Positions 19,044 through 28,560 are shown, counted from the stretch's first letter. The stretch: DNA of 64,000 bases from CAVYXF01 sp963772335 (GCA_963772335.1 CAVYXF010000004.1:62001-126000), one strand, 5' to 3'. A program made the numbers and translations. Notes: generated by a model not told the origin, from the sequence alone.

Positions 19044-19411
19044 GAAAGATGTCCTCAAAAGCAGAAAGCGCCACCGGTGTGACGAAGAGCGACTCCGGCG
19101 AGATAGTGGGATGCTGGAAAACAGCAGATGTCTTACGAGGTCCGCCGTGTTTATGACAAGAGGAGGTCCGGCAAGGCCCGTTGCCAATTTAAGCACTGCG
19201 CCGCTGCAGGACAAAGCGCCAATACGCTCGTGTCCCGTCCGCAAATTGCCGGCGACGCACCTACCGCGAAATCGGCCGGCGACTGCGAGGCGGCACGAGC
19301 TTGCGCAGACCGCACACGCCGCTCGCCCATTCCGGTGAGGAAAGACTTGGCATAGCCGCCTTGCGCCATCATTCTCTCGGCGGATCAGAAAAACAGAGTA
19401 AGCACGAGATC
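19044..19411. other. Divergent intergenic region purA-azlC
   Basis: About 370 bases separate the divergent purA and azlC genes and should hold both promoters. Several frames are open here, but none has protein-like composition or a ribosome binding site. No riboswitch or operator was recognised. Confidence 0.4.
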
Positions 19412-20188
19412 ATGGACGGCACGGGGTGTGAAAGCAGCTCTTCAGCCAATCGTGAGCCGCAACGGTTGACGCTTGACGGAGGCCGCTGGGCTGCCTTCTG
19501 GCGCGGCGCGCGCGAAACACCTCTTACCCCGCCGTTGATCCTCTCCTTCAGCTTCATCGGCTTCGGCGCACTCACTAAAGCGACCGGCCTGTCTCTGCTC
19601 GATACGCTGTTCATGTCGATTTTCATTTTCGCTCTGCCGGGCCAGGTCGTGCTGGTTGACGAGATGGCGCGCGGAGCATCGATATTGACTGCGGCCCTTG
19701 CAGTGACGGCTACCGCGGTGCGGCTGTTGCCGATGACGGTGTCGCTGCTGCCGATGCTTCGCGACCGCAGTGCACCGAAATGGCTGGAATTCGCGGCGGC
19801 CCATTTCATCGCCATTACCATCTGGGTCGAGGCGATGCGCCGCGCACCGACGCAGCCGAGACCGGTGCGAACGGCCTATACTCTTGGCATCGCGGCTGTG
19901 CTTGCCCTATCGACGTCCATCGGGGCGGTGATCGGATTCCTGCTAGCCGCAAGCGTACCGAAGATCTTTGCGGCAGCGCTGCTGTTTCTGATGCCGATCT
20001 ATTTCATCCTGTCGATGATCGCGAGCAGCCGCGCCGCGGGAGAGATGATCCCCATTGTCCTCGGCCTCGCGCTTGGGCCGCTGCTGCATCTGGCCTTGCC
20101 AGGATGGGACCTGGTGGCGACGGGGCTGATCGGCGGCACGCTGGGCTTTCTTGCAGCGAAGTGGCTGCGGAGCCGGAGAGCCTCATGA
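19412..20188 (+). CDS. azlC: AzlC-family branched-chain amino acid exporter, large subunit
   Basis: I start at ATG 19412 (MDGTGCESS), giving 258 residues. The family pattern is clear: FIGFGALTKATGLSLLDTLFMS, then FALPGQVVLVDEM and a run of hydrophobic segments. With its small partner AzlD it exports branched-chain amino acids, as YgaZH does. Its stop overlaps the azlD start (ATGA), the usual arrangement of this pair. Confidence 0.88.
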   Translation: MDGTGCESSSSANREPQRLTLDGGRWAAFWRGARETPLTPPLILSFSFIGFGALTKATGLSLLDTLFMSIFIFALPGQVVLVDEMARGASILTAALAVTATAVRLLPMTVSLLPMLRDRSAPKWLEFAAAHFIAITIWVEAMRRAPTQPRPVRTAYTLGIAAVLALSTSIGAVIGFLLAASVPKIFAAALLFLMPIYFILSMIASSRAAGEMIPIVLGLALGPLLHLALPGWDLVATGLIGGTLGFLAAKWLRSRRAS

Positions 20189-20520
20189 CCGGCGCGAGCG
20201 CCACTTATCTCTATATCCTTATTGCCGGGGTTGCGGCGACGGCAGTTTGGCGCATCTTAGGCGTGGTTCTGTCCGGTGGCCTCGTCGAGGGCAATCCGTT
20301 ACTCGAATGGGTGAAGGCCGTCTCAACCGCACTGGTTGCGGGTTTTGTGGCGCGCACGGTGCTGTTCCCGCCCGGTGCCCTGGCCGATGTGCCTGTCGCC
20401 ATCCGTGTCGGGGCTTTCGCGCTAGGGATCGGCGCCTATTTCCTCGCGCGCCGCCATCTCGGGCTCGGCATAGCCAGCGGCGCAGTAGCGCTGATCCTCG
20501 CCCACTATCTGTTCGGCTAG
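20185..20520 (+). CDS. azlD: AzlD-family small subunit of the branched-chain amino acid exporter
   Basis: The 111-residue protein has four hydrophobic segments and overlaps azlC by four bases. The pattern WRILGVVLSGGL near the start, then ALVAGFVARTVLF, matches AzlD. A longer open frame upstream is only a shadow of azlC. Confidence 0.85.
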   Translation: MTGASATYLYILIAGVAATAVWRILGVVLSGGLVEGNPLLEWVKAVSTALVAGFVARTVLFPPGALADVPVAIRVGAFALGIGAYFLARRHLGLGIASGAVALILAHYLFG

Positions 20521-20530
20521 ATTTAGGCTG

Positions 20531-20953
20531 TCACCTGGCATCGAAAGTGAGCTTTGCCGGCGCACCATCGGTCCCGGCCGGCTCGATAACGCGATAGAAA
20601 CAGGAACGGCGTCCGGTATGGCAGGCAACGCCATCGCCGGTAAGCTCGGCGCGCACCACCAGCGCATCCTGGTCGCAGTCGGTGCGCAGTTCGACCACCC
20701 GCAGCAGATTGCCGCTGGTTGCGCCCTTGCGCCAGATCTCACCTCGCGACCGGCTCCAGAAATGCGCCTCTTTGGTCGCAATGGTGAGGGCGAGACTTTC
20801 GGCATTCATATAGGCCAGCATCAGCGGCTCGGCCGTGACCGCATCGACGACCATTGCCGGAATGAGACCGTGCTCATCGAAACGCGGCGTAAAGACGCTC
20901 GCCTCCTCCAACTCCACTTTGGTGGGCGGAGGCGGAAACAGCACATTGGTCAT
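20531..20953 (-). CDS. hisI: Phosphoribosyl-AMP cyclohydrolase
   Basis: The 140-residue protein has AHFWSRSRGEIWRKG and GNLLRVVE, then DCDQDALVV and CHTGRRSCF, which supply the zinc and magnesium ligands of HisI. It performs the third step of histidine synthesis. No HisE domain is fused. It lies 16 bases downstream of folE on the same strand; both enzymes are GTP-cyclohydrolase-like ring openers, but the pathways differ. Confidence 0.95.
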   Translation of the reverse strand: MTNVLFPPPPTKVELEEASVFTPRFDEHGLIPAMVVDAVTAEPLMLAYMNAESLALTIATKEAHFWSRSRGEIWRKGATSGNLLRVVELRTDCDQDALVVRAELTGDGVACHTGRRSCFYRVIEPAGTDGAPAKLTFDAR

Positions 20954-20969
20954 GGATTTCGCCCGCCGC

Positions 20970-21626
20970 TTAGCCGGCCATCATTCGCGGCCCCGGCACC
21001 ATGCGCAAGAACCGGTCGCGATAATCGGCGTCTTCCGCAAACACACCGGTAAAGCGGCTGGTGATGGTCGAGGTGCCGGGCTTATGCACGCCGCGCGTGG
21101 TCATGCATTGATGCAGTGCATCGATCAGGATCGCGACGCCCCTGGGCTTCAGCGCCGTCTCGATCGCCTCGGCGATCTGCGCCGTCATGGTCTCCTGGGT
21201 TTGCAGGCGCTTGGCGAAAATCTCCACCACACGGGCAATTTTGGAGATGCCGACGACGCGATCCCGCGGCAGATAAGCGACATGCGCAACGCCGATGATC
21301 GGCAGCATATGATGCTCGCAATGGGACTCCAGCCGGATGTCGCGCAGCATCACCATATCGTCGTAGCCGTGAACATCCTCGAAAGTGCGCGACAGCACCT
21401 CTACCGGGTCCTGGCTATAGCCGGCGAAGAACTCGCCGTAAGCTTCCGCCACCCGCTTGGGCGTATCCCGCAAGCCCTCGCGGTTCGGGTCATCCCCGGC
21501 GAAGCGGATCAGCGTGCGGATCGCAGCCTCCGCCTCCTCGCGCGTCGGCTTGTCGGAGCGGCCGGTCTCTGTGGCGAGCCGGACTGCGCGCGCTGCGGAG
21601 CTGCCGTTTCCTGTTCGTGTTTCCAT
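20970..21626 (-). CDS. folE: GTP cyclohydrolase I
   Basis: ESHCEHHMLPIIG holds zinc-ligand Cys and His, and HQCMTTRGV the second Cys. VVGISKIARVVEIFAKRLQTQE completes the family signature. The enzyme converts GTP to dihydroneopterin triphosphate for folate. The start is uncertain: 21626 (218 residues) and 21653 (next to GAGGA) are both possible, and the disordered first 20-30 residues do not decide it. Confidence 0.95.
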   Translation of the reverse strand: METRTGNGSSAARAVRLATETGRSDKPTREEAEAAIRTLIRFAGDDPNREGLRDTPKRVAEAYGEFFAGYSQDPVEVLSRTFEDVHGYDDMVMLRDIRLESHCEHHMLPIIGVAHVAYLPRDRVVGISKIARVVEIFAKRLQTQETMTAQIAEAIETALKPRGVAILIDALHQCMTTRGVHKPGTSTITSRFTGVFAEDADYRDRFLRMVPGPRMMAG

Positions 21627-21873
21627 CGATGTCTTATCGCTTTTCCTGGACATTCCTCGAGCGCTCGGCCGGTCGTTTCTCGTTGGTTCAGCGTCAACTA
21701 CAGCATACGCGCCCGGGGGGTCACTTTCCCGTGTCACCCCGATTTATTGCCGCCGTGCCAGCCCTATCCTATATGCAGAAAAGTTATCATAGAGCACGGC
21801 CGGGGCACAGTTGTGATATAGAAGGGCATCGCGGCGGCTTCAAGCGAAGGGCACGCAGCAGCGGACAGGGCGC

Positions 21874-22347
21874 ATGGTCAATCTGCAGGATCTTTACAAC
21901 GATCGCATTCTCGAGCTGGCGGCAAATATGCCGTTCACCCAGCGCCTCGCCGATCCGGATGCAACCGCCCGTGCGCACTCGAAACTGTGCGGCTCGAAGG
22001 TGACTGTGGACCTCCAGATGGAGGGCGATGTGGTCACCGCCTACGGGCAGGATGTCAAGGCCTGCCTGCTGGGTCAGACTTCGGCGGCGGTTATGGGGCA
22101 TCACATCGTCGGCTCGACAGCAAGCGAGCTGCGCGCCCTCGCCGGCGAGATGCGCCGCATGCTGAAGGAGGGCGGCTCCCCGCCATCCGGCAAATGGGCC
22201 GATCTCGCCGTGCTGGAGCCGGTGCGCGACTATAAAGCGCGTCATGCCTCAACGCTCCTGGTATTTGACGCCGTCATCGATGCGATAGGGCAAATCGAGC
22301 GGGCGCGGGAGGCGGGCCGAACGGCCGAGGCCGCCGTCAGTGAGTGA
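21874..22347 (+). CDS. NifU/IscU N-domain-like protein with an altered third cluster ligand
   Basis: The 157-residue protein has the iron-sulfur scaffold fold pattern: LCGSKVTVDLQ near residue 37 and KACLLGQTSA near 63 correspond to the first two cysteine ligands. Where IscU has H-C in its last helix, this protein has RHASTLLVFDAV, so His is kept and the third Cys is Ala. Such proteins are common in alphaproteobacteria, and the change suggests a role other than classic scaffolding, for example metal binding. It overlaps the following cyclodeaminase homologue by eight bases, so the two are coupled. Confidence 0.8.
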   Translation: MVNLQDLYNDRILELAANMPFTQRLADPDATARAHSKLCGSKVTVDLQMEGDVVTAYGQDVKACLLGQTSAAVMGHHIVGSTASELRALAGEMRRMLKEGGSPPSGKWADLAVLEPVRDYKARHASTLLVFDAVIDAIGQIERAREAGRTAEAAVSE

Positions 22348-23323
22348 GGCCGGCGGGCGAGGCGGGGGTGAGCCCGATGCAGTGCCGTTTTATGGCCGGG
22401 AGGCGCTAGGCGCCGTCCTCGATCTTGCCGATCTCATGGATTGGATGGACGCCGCGCACCGTCTCGGCAGGCCCGAAACCGCGGACAGTGTGATCGGTCC
22501 CGCCGAGGGCCAGCTGTTCGTACGCTCGGCCGTAATTGCCGGACGGGCCATGGGCGCGAAGGTGATCACGCTGTGCCCCGGCAATTCCGCGCAAGGCCTT
22601 CCCTCCATACAGGCCGTGTTCGTGCTGCTCGACGGCGCCACGGGCTCGCCGCTGGCGATGCTCGACGGAACGGCTCTCACCTATTGGAAAACGGCCGCGG
22701 ATTCGGCGCTCGGCGGCCGCTATCTCGCGCGGAATGACTCCCGCATTCTGCTGATGATCGGCGCGGGCGCGTTGGCGCCATGGCTGGTGCGCGGGCATCT
22801 CGCCGCCCGTCCCGGCATTGCCGAGGTGCTGATCTGGAACCGCACGGCAGGCCGGGCAGCCGAGCTGGCCGCAAGCTTGACGCAGGAAGGGCTTCCCGCC
22901 GCACCGACCGCCGACCTCGCCGCTGCAGTACAGCGCGCCGACATCATCAGCACCGCCACCATGGCGCGCGAGCCACTCCTTCGGGGCGAATGGTTGAAAG
23001 CGGGCGCCCACCTCGATCTGGTTGGCAGCTATATGCCGGGAATGCGCGAGGCCGATGACGCCTGTATCCGGCGTGCGCGCCTGTTTGCCGACTATCGCCC
23101 CTCCGCACTGGATGTCGGCGAATTCCAGCTGCCGCTTGCCAGCGGCGCGATGCGCGAAGCCGATCTGCTCGGCGACCTCTACGATCTCGCCCGCAGCGAC
23201 CCCGGACGCCTCAGCAGCACTGACATCACGCTTTTCAAAAATGCTGGCGGCGCTCATCTCGATCTGATGGCCGCTCAGTTTCTACTGCGGCGCCTCACCT
23301 CGCCGAACTATACCGAAATGTAA
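22340..23323 (+). CDS. Ornithine cyclodeaminase/mu-crystallin family protein
   Basis: The 327-residue protein starts with GTG inside the preceding gene. It shows the family's substrate region (KVITLCPGNSAQGLPSIQA, LLDGATGSPLAMLDGTALT) and a Rossmann NAD-binding stretch (LMIGAGALAPWLVRGH). Members act on ornithine, alanine or ketimines with NAD(P)H; a delta1-pyrroline or thiomorpholine-type reductase is also possible. The pairing with a NifU-like protein is unusual and gives no obvious pathway. Confidence 0.85.
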   Translation: MSEAGGRGGGEPDAVPFYGREALGAVLDLADLMDWMDAAHRLGRPETADSVIGPAEGQLFVRSAVIAGRAMGAKVITLCPGNSAQGLPSIQAVFVLLDGATGSPLAMLDGTALTYWKTAADSALGGRYLARNDSRILLMIGAGALAPWLVRGHLAARPGIAEVLIWNRTAGRAAELAASLTQEGLPAAPTADLAAAVQRADIISTATMAREPLLRGEWLKAGAHLDLVGSYMPGMREADDACIRRARLFADYRPSALDVGEFQLPLASGAMREADLLGDLYDLARSDPGRLSSTDITLFKNAGGAHLDLMAAQFLLRRLTSPNYTEM

Positions 23324-23473
23324 GGTGGGGTGATATTGTTTACATCAAAGTGAACAATTAAGCTTTGCTGCCTTTCGTGCCGGCGCAATGTCCGGACAGG
23401 GGCAGAGGGGGGTCAACGCAATAATGTGCGTTGCTTCTTAAGGGTAACATCCCATCAGGTGAGGAGTGTTCAC

Positions 23474-23737
23474 ATGCGCTTGTTTGTATTAAGTGCCTCG
23501 ATTGCGGCTCTGGCCGTCGCGGGCGCCATGACGGCTGGTACGGCCAATGCTCTCTCAAAGACCGGCGTGCCGGTGGTGAAGAGCGCTGTGGAGCAGGTCG
23601 CCGGCAAGAGTAAAAAGCACGCCGCTCATCACATGAAAGCGAAATCGAAGAAAACCAGTGCCTGGAAGTCCTGTGGCGTCGGCAAATACCACGACAAGAC
23701 TGGCAAGTGCGCGGACGCGTCTGCGAAGAAGTCGTAG
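23474..23737 (+). CDS. Small secreted basic protein
   Basis: ATG at 23474 follows a GAGGAG ribosome binding site. The 87-residue product has a signal peptide (cut after TANA) and a mature part rich in Lys and Ala, with two cysteines near the end (KSCGVGKYHDKTGKCAD) that may form a disulfide. No family is recognised. A strong terminator follows at 23762. Confidence 0.7.
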   Translation: MRLFVLSASIAALAVAGAMTAGTANALSKTGVPVVKSAVEQVAGKSKKHAAHHMKAKSKKTSAWKSCGVGKYHDKTGKCADASAKKS

Positions 23738-23761
23738 TTTCAATAGCACTGCAATCGCTGG

Positions 23762-23789
23762 CGGCCAAGGGGCGTCCCTTGGCCGTTTT
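23762..23789 (+). terminator. Rho-independent terminator
   Basis: A perfect 10-bp stem (CGGCCAAGGG / CCCTTGGCCG) with a four-base loop is followed by TTTT, 25 bases after the stop of the small secreted protein gene. Confidence 0.85.
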
Positions 23790-23807
23790 GATTTGAAGAC
23801 TTGGCAG

Positions 23808-24173
23808 CTATTTCTTGCAGCTGTTGATGATGCCGATTGAGCATACCGGCCGGCAGGCGCCGCCGACAAACGTCTCGCCGCGCGGACAGCCCCCGCCGAG
23901 GACAGAGCCTTCCCGGCGCGGCCTGTGAATCCGTTCACCGCCGATCACGGTGCATCCGGGATCTCCCGCTTTGCAGAAGTGGATGAGGTTGCTCTTGTTA
24001 ACGCCGTCTGGGTGCTGATCGCAATTCTTGCCGCCGCCAATGACGGGGCATCCGGGCTCGCCCATTTTGCAGGTGAAGATGAGGTTGCTTTTGTTGGCGA
24101 ACGCGGCGTCGCCCGACGAAAGGATGGCGAGCGCTGAGAAGGCCAAGAGGATGAGTGCATAGAACTTACGCAT
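23808..24173 (-). CDS. Secreted Cys-rich protein with a duplicated motif
   Basis: The 121-residue protein has a signal peptide (residues 1-26). The mature part holds an internal duplication: NKSNLIFTCKMGEPGCPVIGG, then NKSNLIHFCKAGDPGCTVIGG some 30 residues later. Each unit has two cysteines, one residue spacing conserved, with a further Cys-containing tail (GGGCPRGETFVGGACRPVC). The pattern suggests a disulfide-stabilised extracytoplasmic protein. I know no function for it. Confidence 0.7.
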   Translation of the reverse strand: MRKFYALILLAFSALAILSSGDAAFANKSNLIFTCKMGEPGCPVIGGGKNCDQHPDGVNKSNLIHFCKAGDPGCTVIGGERIHRPRREGSVLGGGCPRGETFVGGACRPVCSIGIINSCKK

Positions 24174-24370
24174 GGGCTTAAATCCTTAAAAGGGTTGGTG
24201 GATTTGGCTGAAGGAGCTTCCACCTCTCTGTCGCTCGGCCAAGCAAATAGGTTCGCGTAGACGTGAAGGGATTCATTTCGGCGTCATCATCAGCAATGCC
24301 TTCCCCAAGCGGAGGACGCATGCTGCTCAGATGAAGCTGGGCGCGAATGCCCGGGTTGCTCACCCGCCGT

Positions 24371-24742
24371 TCAAGCGGCCGGGCCGTCCGGCCGGGTGAG
24401 GATGAAGGCGGCGGAGCCGCAAAGAACCACGGCCTGGATGATAAGGATGCGCACTGAGGCGCCGAGCAGCCAGGACGAGAGCAGCGCGATCGCCATTACA
24501 GCCATGGCCATGCGCTTGGAGCGCGGATCGATACTGCCATGGCGCTGCCAGTTCACGATGAGCGGACCAAAGCGCCGGTGATTGATCAGCCAGCTGTGAA
24601 AGCGGGGCGATGAACGCGCAAAAGCGTAAGCGGCAAGGAGGAGGAAGGGCGTGGTGGGAACCAGCGGCAACACGGCGCCGGCAATACCGCAGCCGGTCGC
24701 GAAAAAGCCGAACATGAGCCAGAGATAGCGCATCGCCATCAT
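24371..24742 (-). CDS. YbaN family (DUF454) inner-membrane protein
   Basis: The 123-residue protein matches the YbaN pattern: WLMFGFFATGCGIAG, then LPLVPTTPFLLLAAYAFARSSPRFHSWL, and FGPLIVNWQ with RSKRMAM before the last two membrane segments. The function of the family is not established. ATG at residue 4 is an equally good start. It stands alone. Confidence 0.85.
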   Translation of the reverse strand: MMAMRYLWLMFGFFATGCGIAGAVLPLVPTTPFLLLAAYAFARSSPRFHSWLINHRRFGPLIVNWQRHGSIDPRSKRMAMAVMAIALLSSWLLGASVRILIIQAVVLCGSAAFILTRPDGPAA

Positions 24743-25079
24743 TCACCCGATCCTGGTCGCGAAAGCCCCGCGACTTGCCAAAGCCATAGCAGTGATCCTG
24801 AAAAGGACGTTTTAGTGGCAACATCCTTTAATCGGAGTTGCATGGCTCCGTATCCCGTGCGGTAAGCTCTTCCCATACGCCCCGGCCTCCGGTTTTCGGC
24901 GCCGGGTGCGAAGCTATTATAGATGGGTTGCAAAACGCCCATAGGAAGCGGCAGGATACCGGCCGAGTCTTACGTTGCACGCGCTTCGCAAGGGCCCAGA
25001 GGCGAAGGCCGGCGATAGCTGCCGGCGCACTTGCGCAGCGTTCGTTCGTGCTACGGGGAATGCCAGGGAGGAGTACAAA
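24743..25079. other. Intergenic region before the quinone oxidoreductase
   Basis: About 340 bases lie between divergent genes. A GGGAGGAG ribosome binding site for the oxidoreductase ends it. Otherwise I see nothing I can name. Confidence 0.4.
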
Positions 25080-26064
25080 ATGAGCTTTGCAATTCGGGTA
25101 CATGCCTATGGCGGTCCGGAGGTTCTCACCTGGGAAGAGGTCACGGTGCCAGCACCGGGGCCGGGTCAGGCCAAGATCAGGCATCACGCAGTCGGGCTAA
25201 ACTTCATCGACACCTATCACCGTACCGGTCTTTACAAACAACCGCATATGCCCTTCATACCCGGCTCGGAAGGGGCAGGGACGGTGCTGGAAGTCGGCGA
25301 GGGCGTCACCGATGTCGCGGTCGGCGACCGCGTCGCCTATGCCGGGCCGATTGGCGCCTACAGTGAGGAGCGGCTGATCCCTGCCGATCGCCTCGTCAAG
25401 CTGCCGGATGCCATCGACTTCAAAACGGGCGCCGCGATGATGCTGCAGGGCATGACCGTGCAGTATCTTTTGCGCAGCACCTATCGGGTGGGATCGGAGA
25501 CGGTGATGCTGTTGCATGCCGCCGCCGGCGGCATTGGCCTGATCGCCTCGCAATGGGCGGCAGCTCTCGGCGCGACCATTATCGGCACGGTCGGCTCGGA
25601 AGAGAAGGCGCAGCTCGCCAAATCCCACGGCGTGACGCATGTGATCAACTATGCGAAGGAGAACTTCGTTGACCGGGTGCGCGAGATCACCAGCGGCAAA
25701 GGCTGCGATGTGGTCTATGATTCTGTGGGCAAGGACACGTTTCCCGGCTCTCTCGATTGCCTGAAACCACGCGGGCTGTGGGTCACTTTCGGCAATTCCT
25801 CCGGCCCGGTGCCACCGTTCGAGACTTCTCATTCTGGCGCAAAAGGGCTCGCTGTTCATGACGAGACCAACACTTGTTAATTACACCGCGACACGCGCCG
25901 AATTGCTCGCGTCGGCCGGCGAGCTGTTCGACATGGTGCAAAGCGGCAAGGTGCGCATCAGCGTCAATCAGACCTATCCCCTCTCCGACGCCGCGCAAGC
26001 GCACCGCGATTTGGAAGGGCGCAAGACCACGGGTTCAACGGTGTTCCTGGTAGACCAGGCCTAG
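25080..26064 (+). pseudogene. NADPH:quinone oxidoreductase (QOR family), one-base frameshift
   Basis: The gene starts at ATG 25080 behind GGGAGGAG. The N-terminal part runs to TFGNSSGPVPPFETS and then leaves the family sequence. The QOR C-terminus resumes in the next frame as AQKGSLFMTRPTLVNYTATR and continues to a normal end at 26064. One extra base at about 25827-25830 accounts for this; without it the product has about 327 residues. The Rossmann motif (AAAGGIGLIASQWA) is intact, as is GSEGAGTV. It would reduce quinones with NADPH. Truncation after the frameshift would remove the last quarter. Confidence 0.85.
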
Positions 26065-26142
26065 CGATCGCTCGGCACGAGGGCGCGGCGCCTTGGCTGA
26101 TGGCGCTGTCGCATCGGTGGGGGCTGTGCTATCGAGGCTGAC

Positions 26143-27741
26143 TTGCAAGTCAGCCGGGGGATCGATTTGCTCGAACGTCTCAATGCTGCTGTGGCCGCCG
26201 ACCGCCCGGCGGAGAAGCAGAACTGGCTCTATAGCGTCGGCGGCGTCGTTATGGCGGTGTCGCTCTATAGCGCCTTTCATATCACGGCGCGGCTGATCGC
26301 CTCCGCCAATCTCGGCGAGGATGATCCGCTCGATGCGGTCTTCACCCAGACGCTGCAGCTTGGATATACCCCGCGCCAGCCGCCGCTCTATGACTGGATG
26401 CTTTGGCTGCTGCAGCAGGTGACGGGGCCGGGTGCGCTGTCGTTCCAGCTGCTCAAATACGGGCTGCTCACGGCTGCCTGTGCCTTCATCTTCGCCTCTG
26501 CCCGACGGGTAATGAAGGGCGATGCCTTCTGGGCGTTCCTCTCCGTCGAGGCACTGGCGCTGATCTATCAGATCAGCTGGCGCTTTCATGAGGGCTTCAC
26601 TCACGCGGTCGGTGCGATGTGCGCGGTGGCCGCAGCGCTCTGGGCGATGCTCCGCCTGATCGAGCGTGGACGCCTAAGCGATTTTACGGTGTTCGGTGTT
26701 ATTGCCGGCCTCGGCCTCATGACCGTTCCGCCCTTCGCCATCTATCTCGGCGCCCTGATCGGCGCGGCGGCGATTCAGCCTGCGTCGCGCAGAGTTGTCC
26801 TGCGGCCGGCGCTTCTCGTGAGTGCTCTGATCACGCTGGTGGTGATCTCGCCCTATCTCCTCTGGCTCAGCGGCACGGCCGATGGATTAAGCGGCATTCT
26901 ACCCCAGGTGAGGATCGGCGCGCCGGGCTACGGCCACGCCACGATCGAGGGGCTGGGGCGGGCATTTTTCGAGCCGGTTATGTATCTGGCGCCGCTCATC
27001 TTTCTCTATCCGCTGTTTTTCCCGGCCTATCTCGGAACGCTGCGGCGGACCTTCAAACTCGCGCCGGATGCCAGCATGCGGGCCGATCCCGAGCAATTGA
27101 TCCTGCATCTCACGCTGCTCAATATCGGTGCGCTGGTTCTCGGCGCCCTGATCTTCGGCATCAATCAGTATCCCGTGCACGCCCTCATGCCGCTGTTTCT
27201 CGTCACCACGATCTGGCTGACGGCGCAGGCGCGCAAGGCAGCCCGCAGCGCGGGCGAGGTGCGCCGCTTTCTCATCATGGCGGTCGGCGTGGCGGTATTC
27301 GCTTTCGTGGCGCGCTGCGCCAACATGTATGTGCAGGAGCCGGTCTGCAAAATCTGCCGCTGGGGCATTCCCTATCAGGAACTCGCCGACGCGATAAAGG
27401 CGCGCGGCTTCGATCACGGGCGGCTGATTGTCTATGACGATGATCTCGCCGGAAATCTGCGCCGCTTCTTTCCCGGTGCCCAGGTGGTGCTGGCTGGTCC
27501 ACGGCCCTATCTGCCGCCCAGCGAGCCGGCTTCTTCCGAGGGCAGAACCGCGCTGGTCTGGGAGACGCCGCCAAGGCCCAGCCCCAAGATCGAGCGTAGC
27601 TTTGCCGCAGTGATTCCGGACCTGCGGGCTGATGCGCTCTCGAAGGCCGACACGCTACGCCTACCCTGGCGGCATCATCTATGGAAGCCGGATGGCTATC
27701 GGCAGTCCGAATGGCGCCTCGTCATTTTGGAGCGCCGCTAA
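26143..27741 (+). CDS. GT39/ArnT-like membrane glycosyltransferase
   Basis: The 532-residue protein has about ten membrane segments. The first periplasmic loop contains GEDDPLDAVFTQTLQLGY, with acidic residues where GT-C enzymes carry their catalytic Asp, then QPPLYDWM, a PMT_2 signature. The C-terminal soluble part is about 150 residues. Family members transfer sugars from polyprenyl phosphate to lipid A, proteins or glycans. The start is a TTG at 26143, or a second TTG at 26167 nearer to a GGGGG stretch. Confidence 0.75.
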   Translation: MQVSRGIDLLERLNAAVAADRPAEKQNWLYSVGGVVMAVSLYSAFHITARLIASANLGEDDPLDAVFTQTLQLGYTPRQPPLYDWMLWLLQQVTGPGALSFQLLKYGLLTAACAFIFASARRVMKGDAFWAFLSVEALALIYQISWRFHEGFTHAVGAMCAVAAALWAMLRLIERGRLSDFTVFGVIAGLGLMTVPPFAIYLGALIGAAAIQPASRRVVLRPALLVSALITLVVISPYLLWLSGTADGLSGILPQVRIGAPGYGHATIEGLGRAFFEPVMYLAPLIFLYPLFFPAYLGTLRRTFKLAPDASMRADPEQLILHLTLLNIGALVLGALIFGINQYPVHALMPLFLVTTIWLTAQARKAARSAGEVRRFLIMAVGVAVFAFVARCANMYVQEPVCKICRWGIPYQELADAIKARGFDHGRLIVYDDDLAGNLRRFFPGAQVVLAGPRPYLPPSEPASSEGRTALVWETPPRPSPKIERSFAAVIPDLRADALSKADTLRLPWRHHLWKPDGYRQSEWRLVILERR

Positions 27742-27965
27742 TGACGTTTGCATCCCCCACATTGCCACTCCAGTACGTGCCTGGCCTGCAATTAACCCAT
27801 CCTAATAAGTAGTTACACGGTAATATTCATCCGTTAACGCCAAGAGCCTAACATTGGCCCCCGCGTTTAGAATTTCTTTTCATTGTCATGGCAGGGTTTA
27901 ACTCGGGCGGCGATCGCCGGGTAACCTTGAGCCAACGTTGGCTATTTGAGATGTGCAGGAGCGTT

Positions 27966-28349
27966 ATGACCAGGGTGGATTTGGAAAACAGGGGCGGGGA
28001 TGGCTGCACCGAGCGGGCGGATGATGCAAACGCGCTCTTTATTTTGGGCACCCGCTACTCCACGGGGCGGGATGTCGAGCAGGATCTGATCGCGGCGCAC
28101 AAGTGGTTCAACCTTGCCGCCATGATGGGGCATGAGGAGGCGCGCCATTGCCGGGCCGAGCTCGCCCGCGAGATGAGCACTGCCCAGGTTGCCGAGGCGC
28201 AGCGTCAGGCGCGGGCGTGGCTCTGGGAACGGGCAAATTCGGGTTCCGCGAAAGATGCCGCCAAGCCGGCTGCGGTTTTGGGCAGTGCAGAGAAGGCGCA
28301 GGCGAGTGAGCAACCAGCCTGGCCGCGCAACCGATCGCTCTGCGCTTGA
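27966..28349 (+). CDS. Sel1-repeat protein
   Basis: AGGAGCG lies before the ATG at 27966, which gives 127 residues. One Sel1-type repeat is clear: ALFILGTRYSTGRDVEQD followed by LIAAHKWFNLAAMMGH and an EARHCRAELA helix. This layout is common in rhizobial proteins of unknown role. The last 40 residues are low-complexity. An upstream in-frame start would add 26 non-conserved residues. Confidence 0.75.
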   Translation: MTRVDLENRGGDGCTERADDANALFILGTRYSTGRDVEQDLIAAHKWFNLAAMMGHEEARHCRAELAREMSTAQVAEAQRQARAWLWERANSGSAKDAAKPAAVLGSAEKAQASEQPAWPRNRSLCA

Positions 28350-28509
28350 GTTCTGTTTCCCTGACGCCGAACACCAGCAGGACCCGAAATCAACGGAAAG
28401 TGCGTCCCGCGACAAGCGAGGCAGGGATCCAGTCCATCCTCCCAAAAATCACGGGCGGAAGACTGGATCCCGTTTCACTTTGGCGACGATTCCACCTATT
28501 CCCATTGGC

Positions 28510-28552
28510 TTAGAGCGCTGGACGCTCCGCTGAACGCGGAGCTGCGCTCTAA
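28510..28552. repeat. Intergenic palindrome, first element
   Basis: TTAGAGCGC pairs with GCGCTCTAA, and GCTCCGC inside pairs with GCGGAGC around a five-base loop. The symmetry and position resemble the short palindromic repeats (RIME/RPE type) scattered through rhizobial genomes. A TTTTT follows, so it could also terminate transcription. Confidence 0.7.
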
Positions 28553-28560
28553 CTTTTTGC

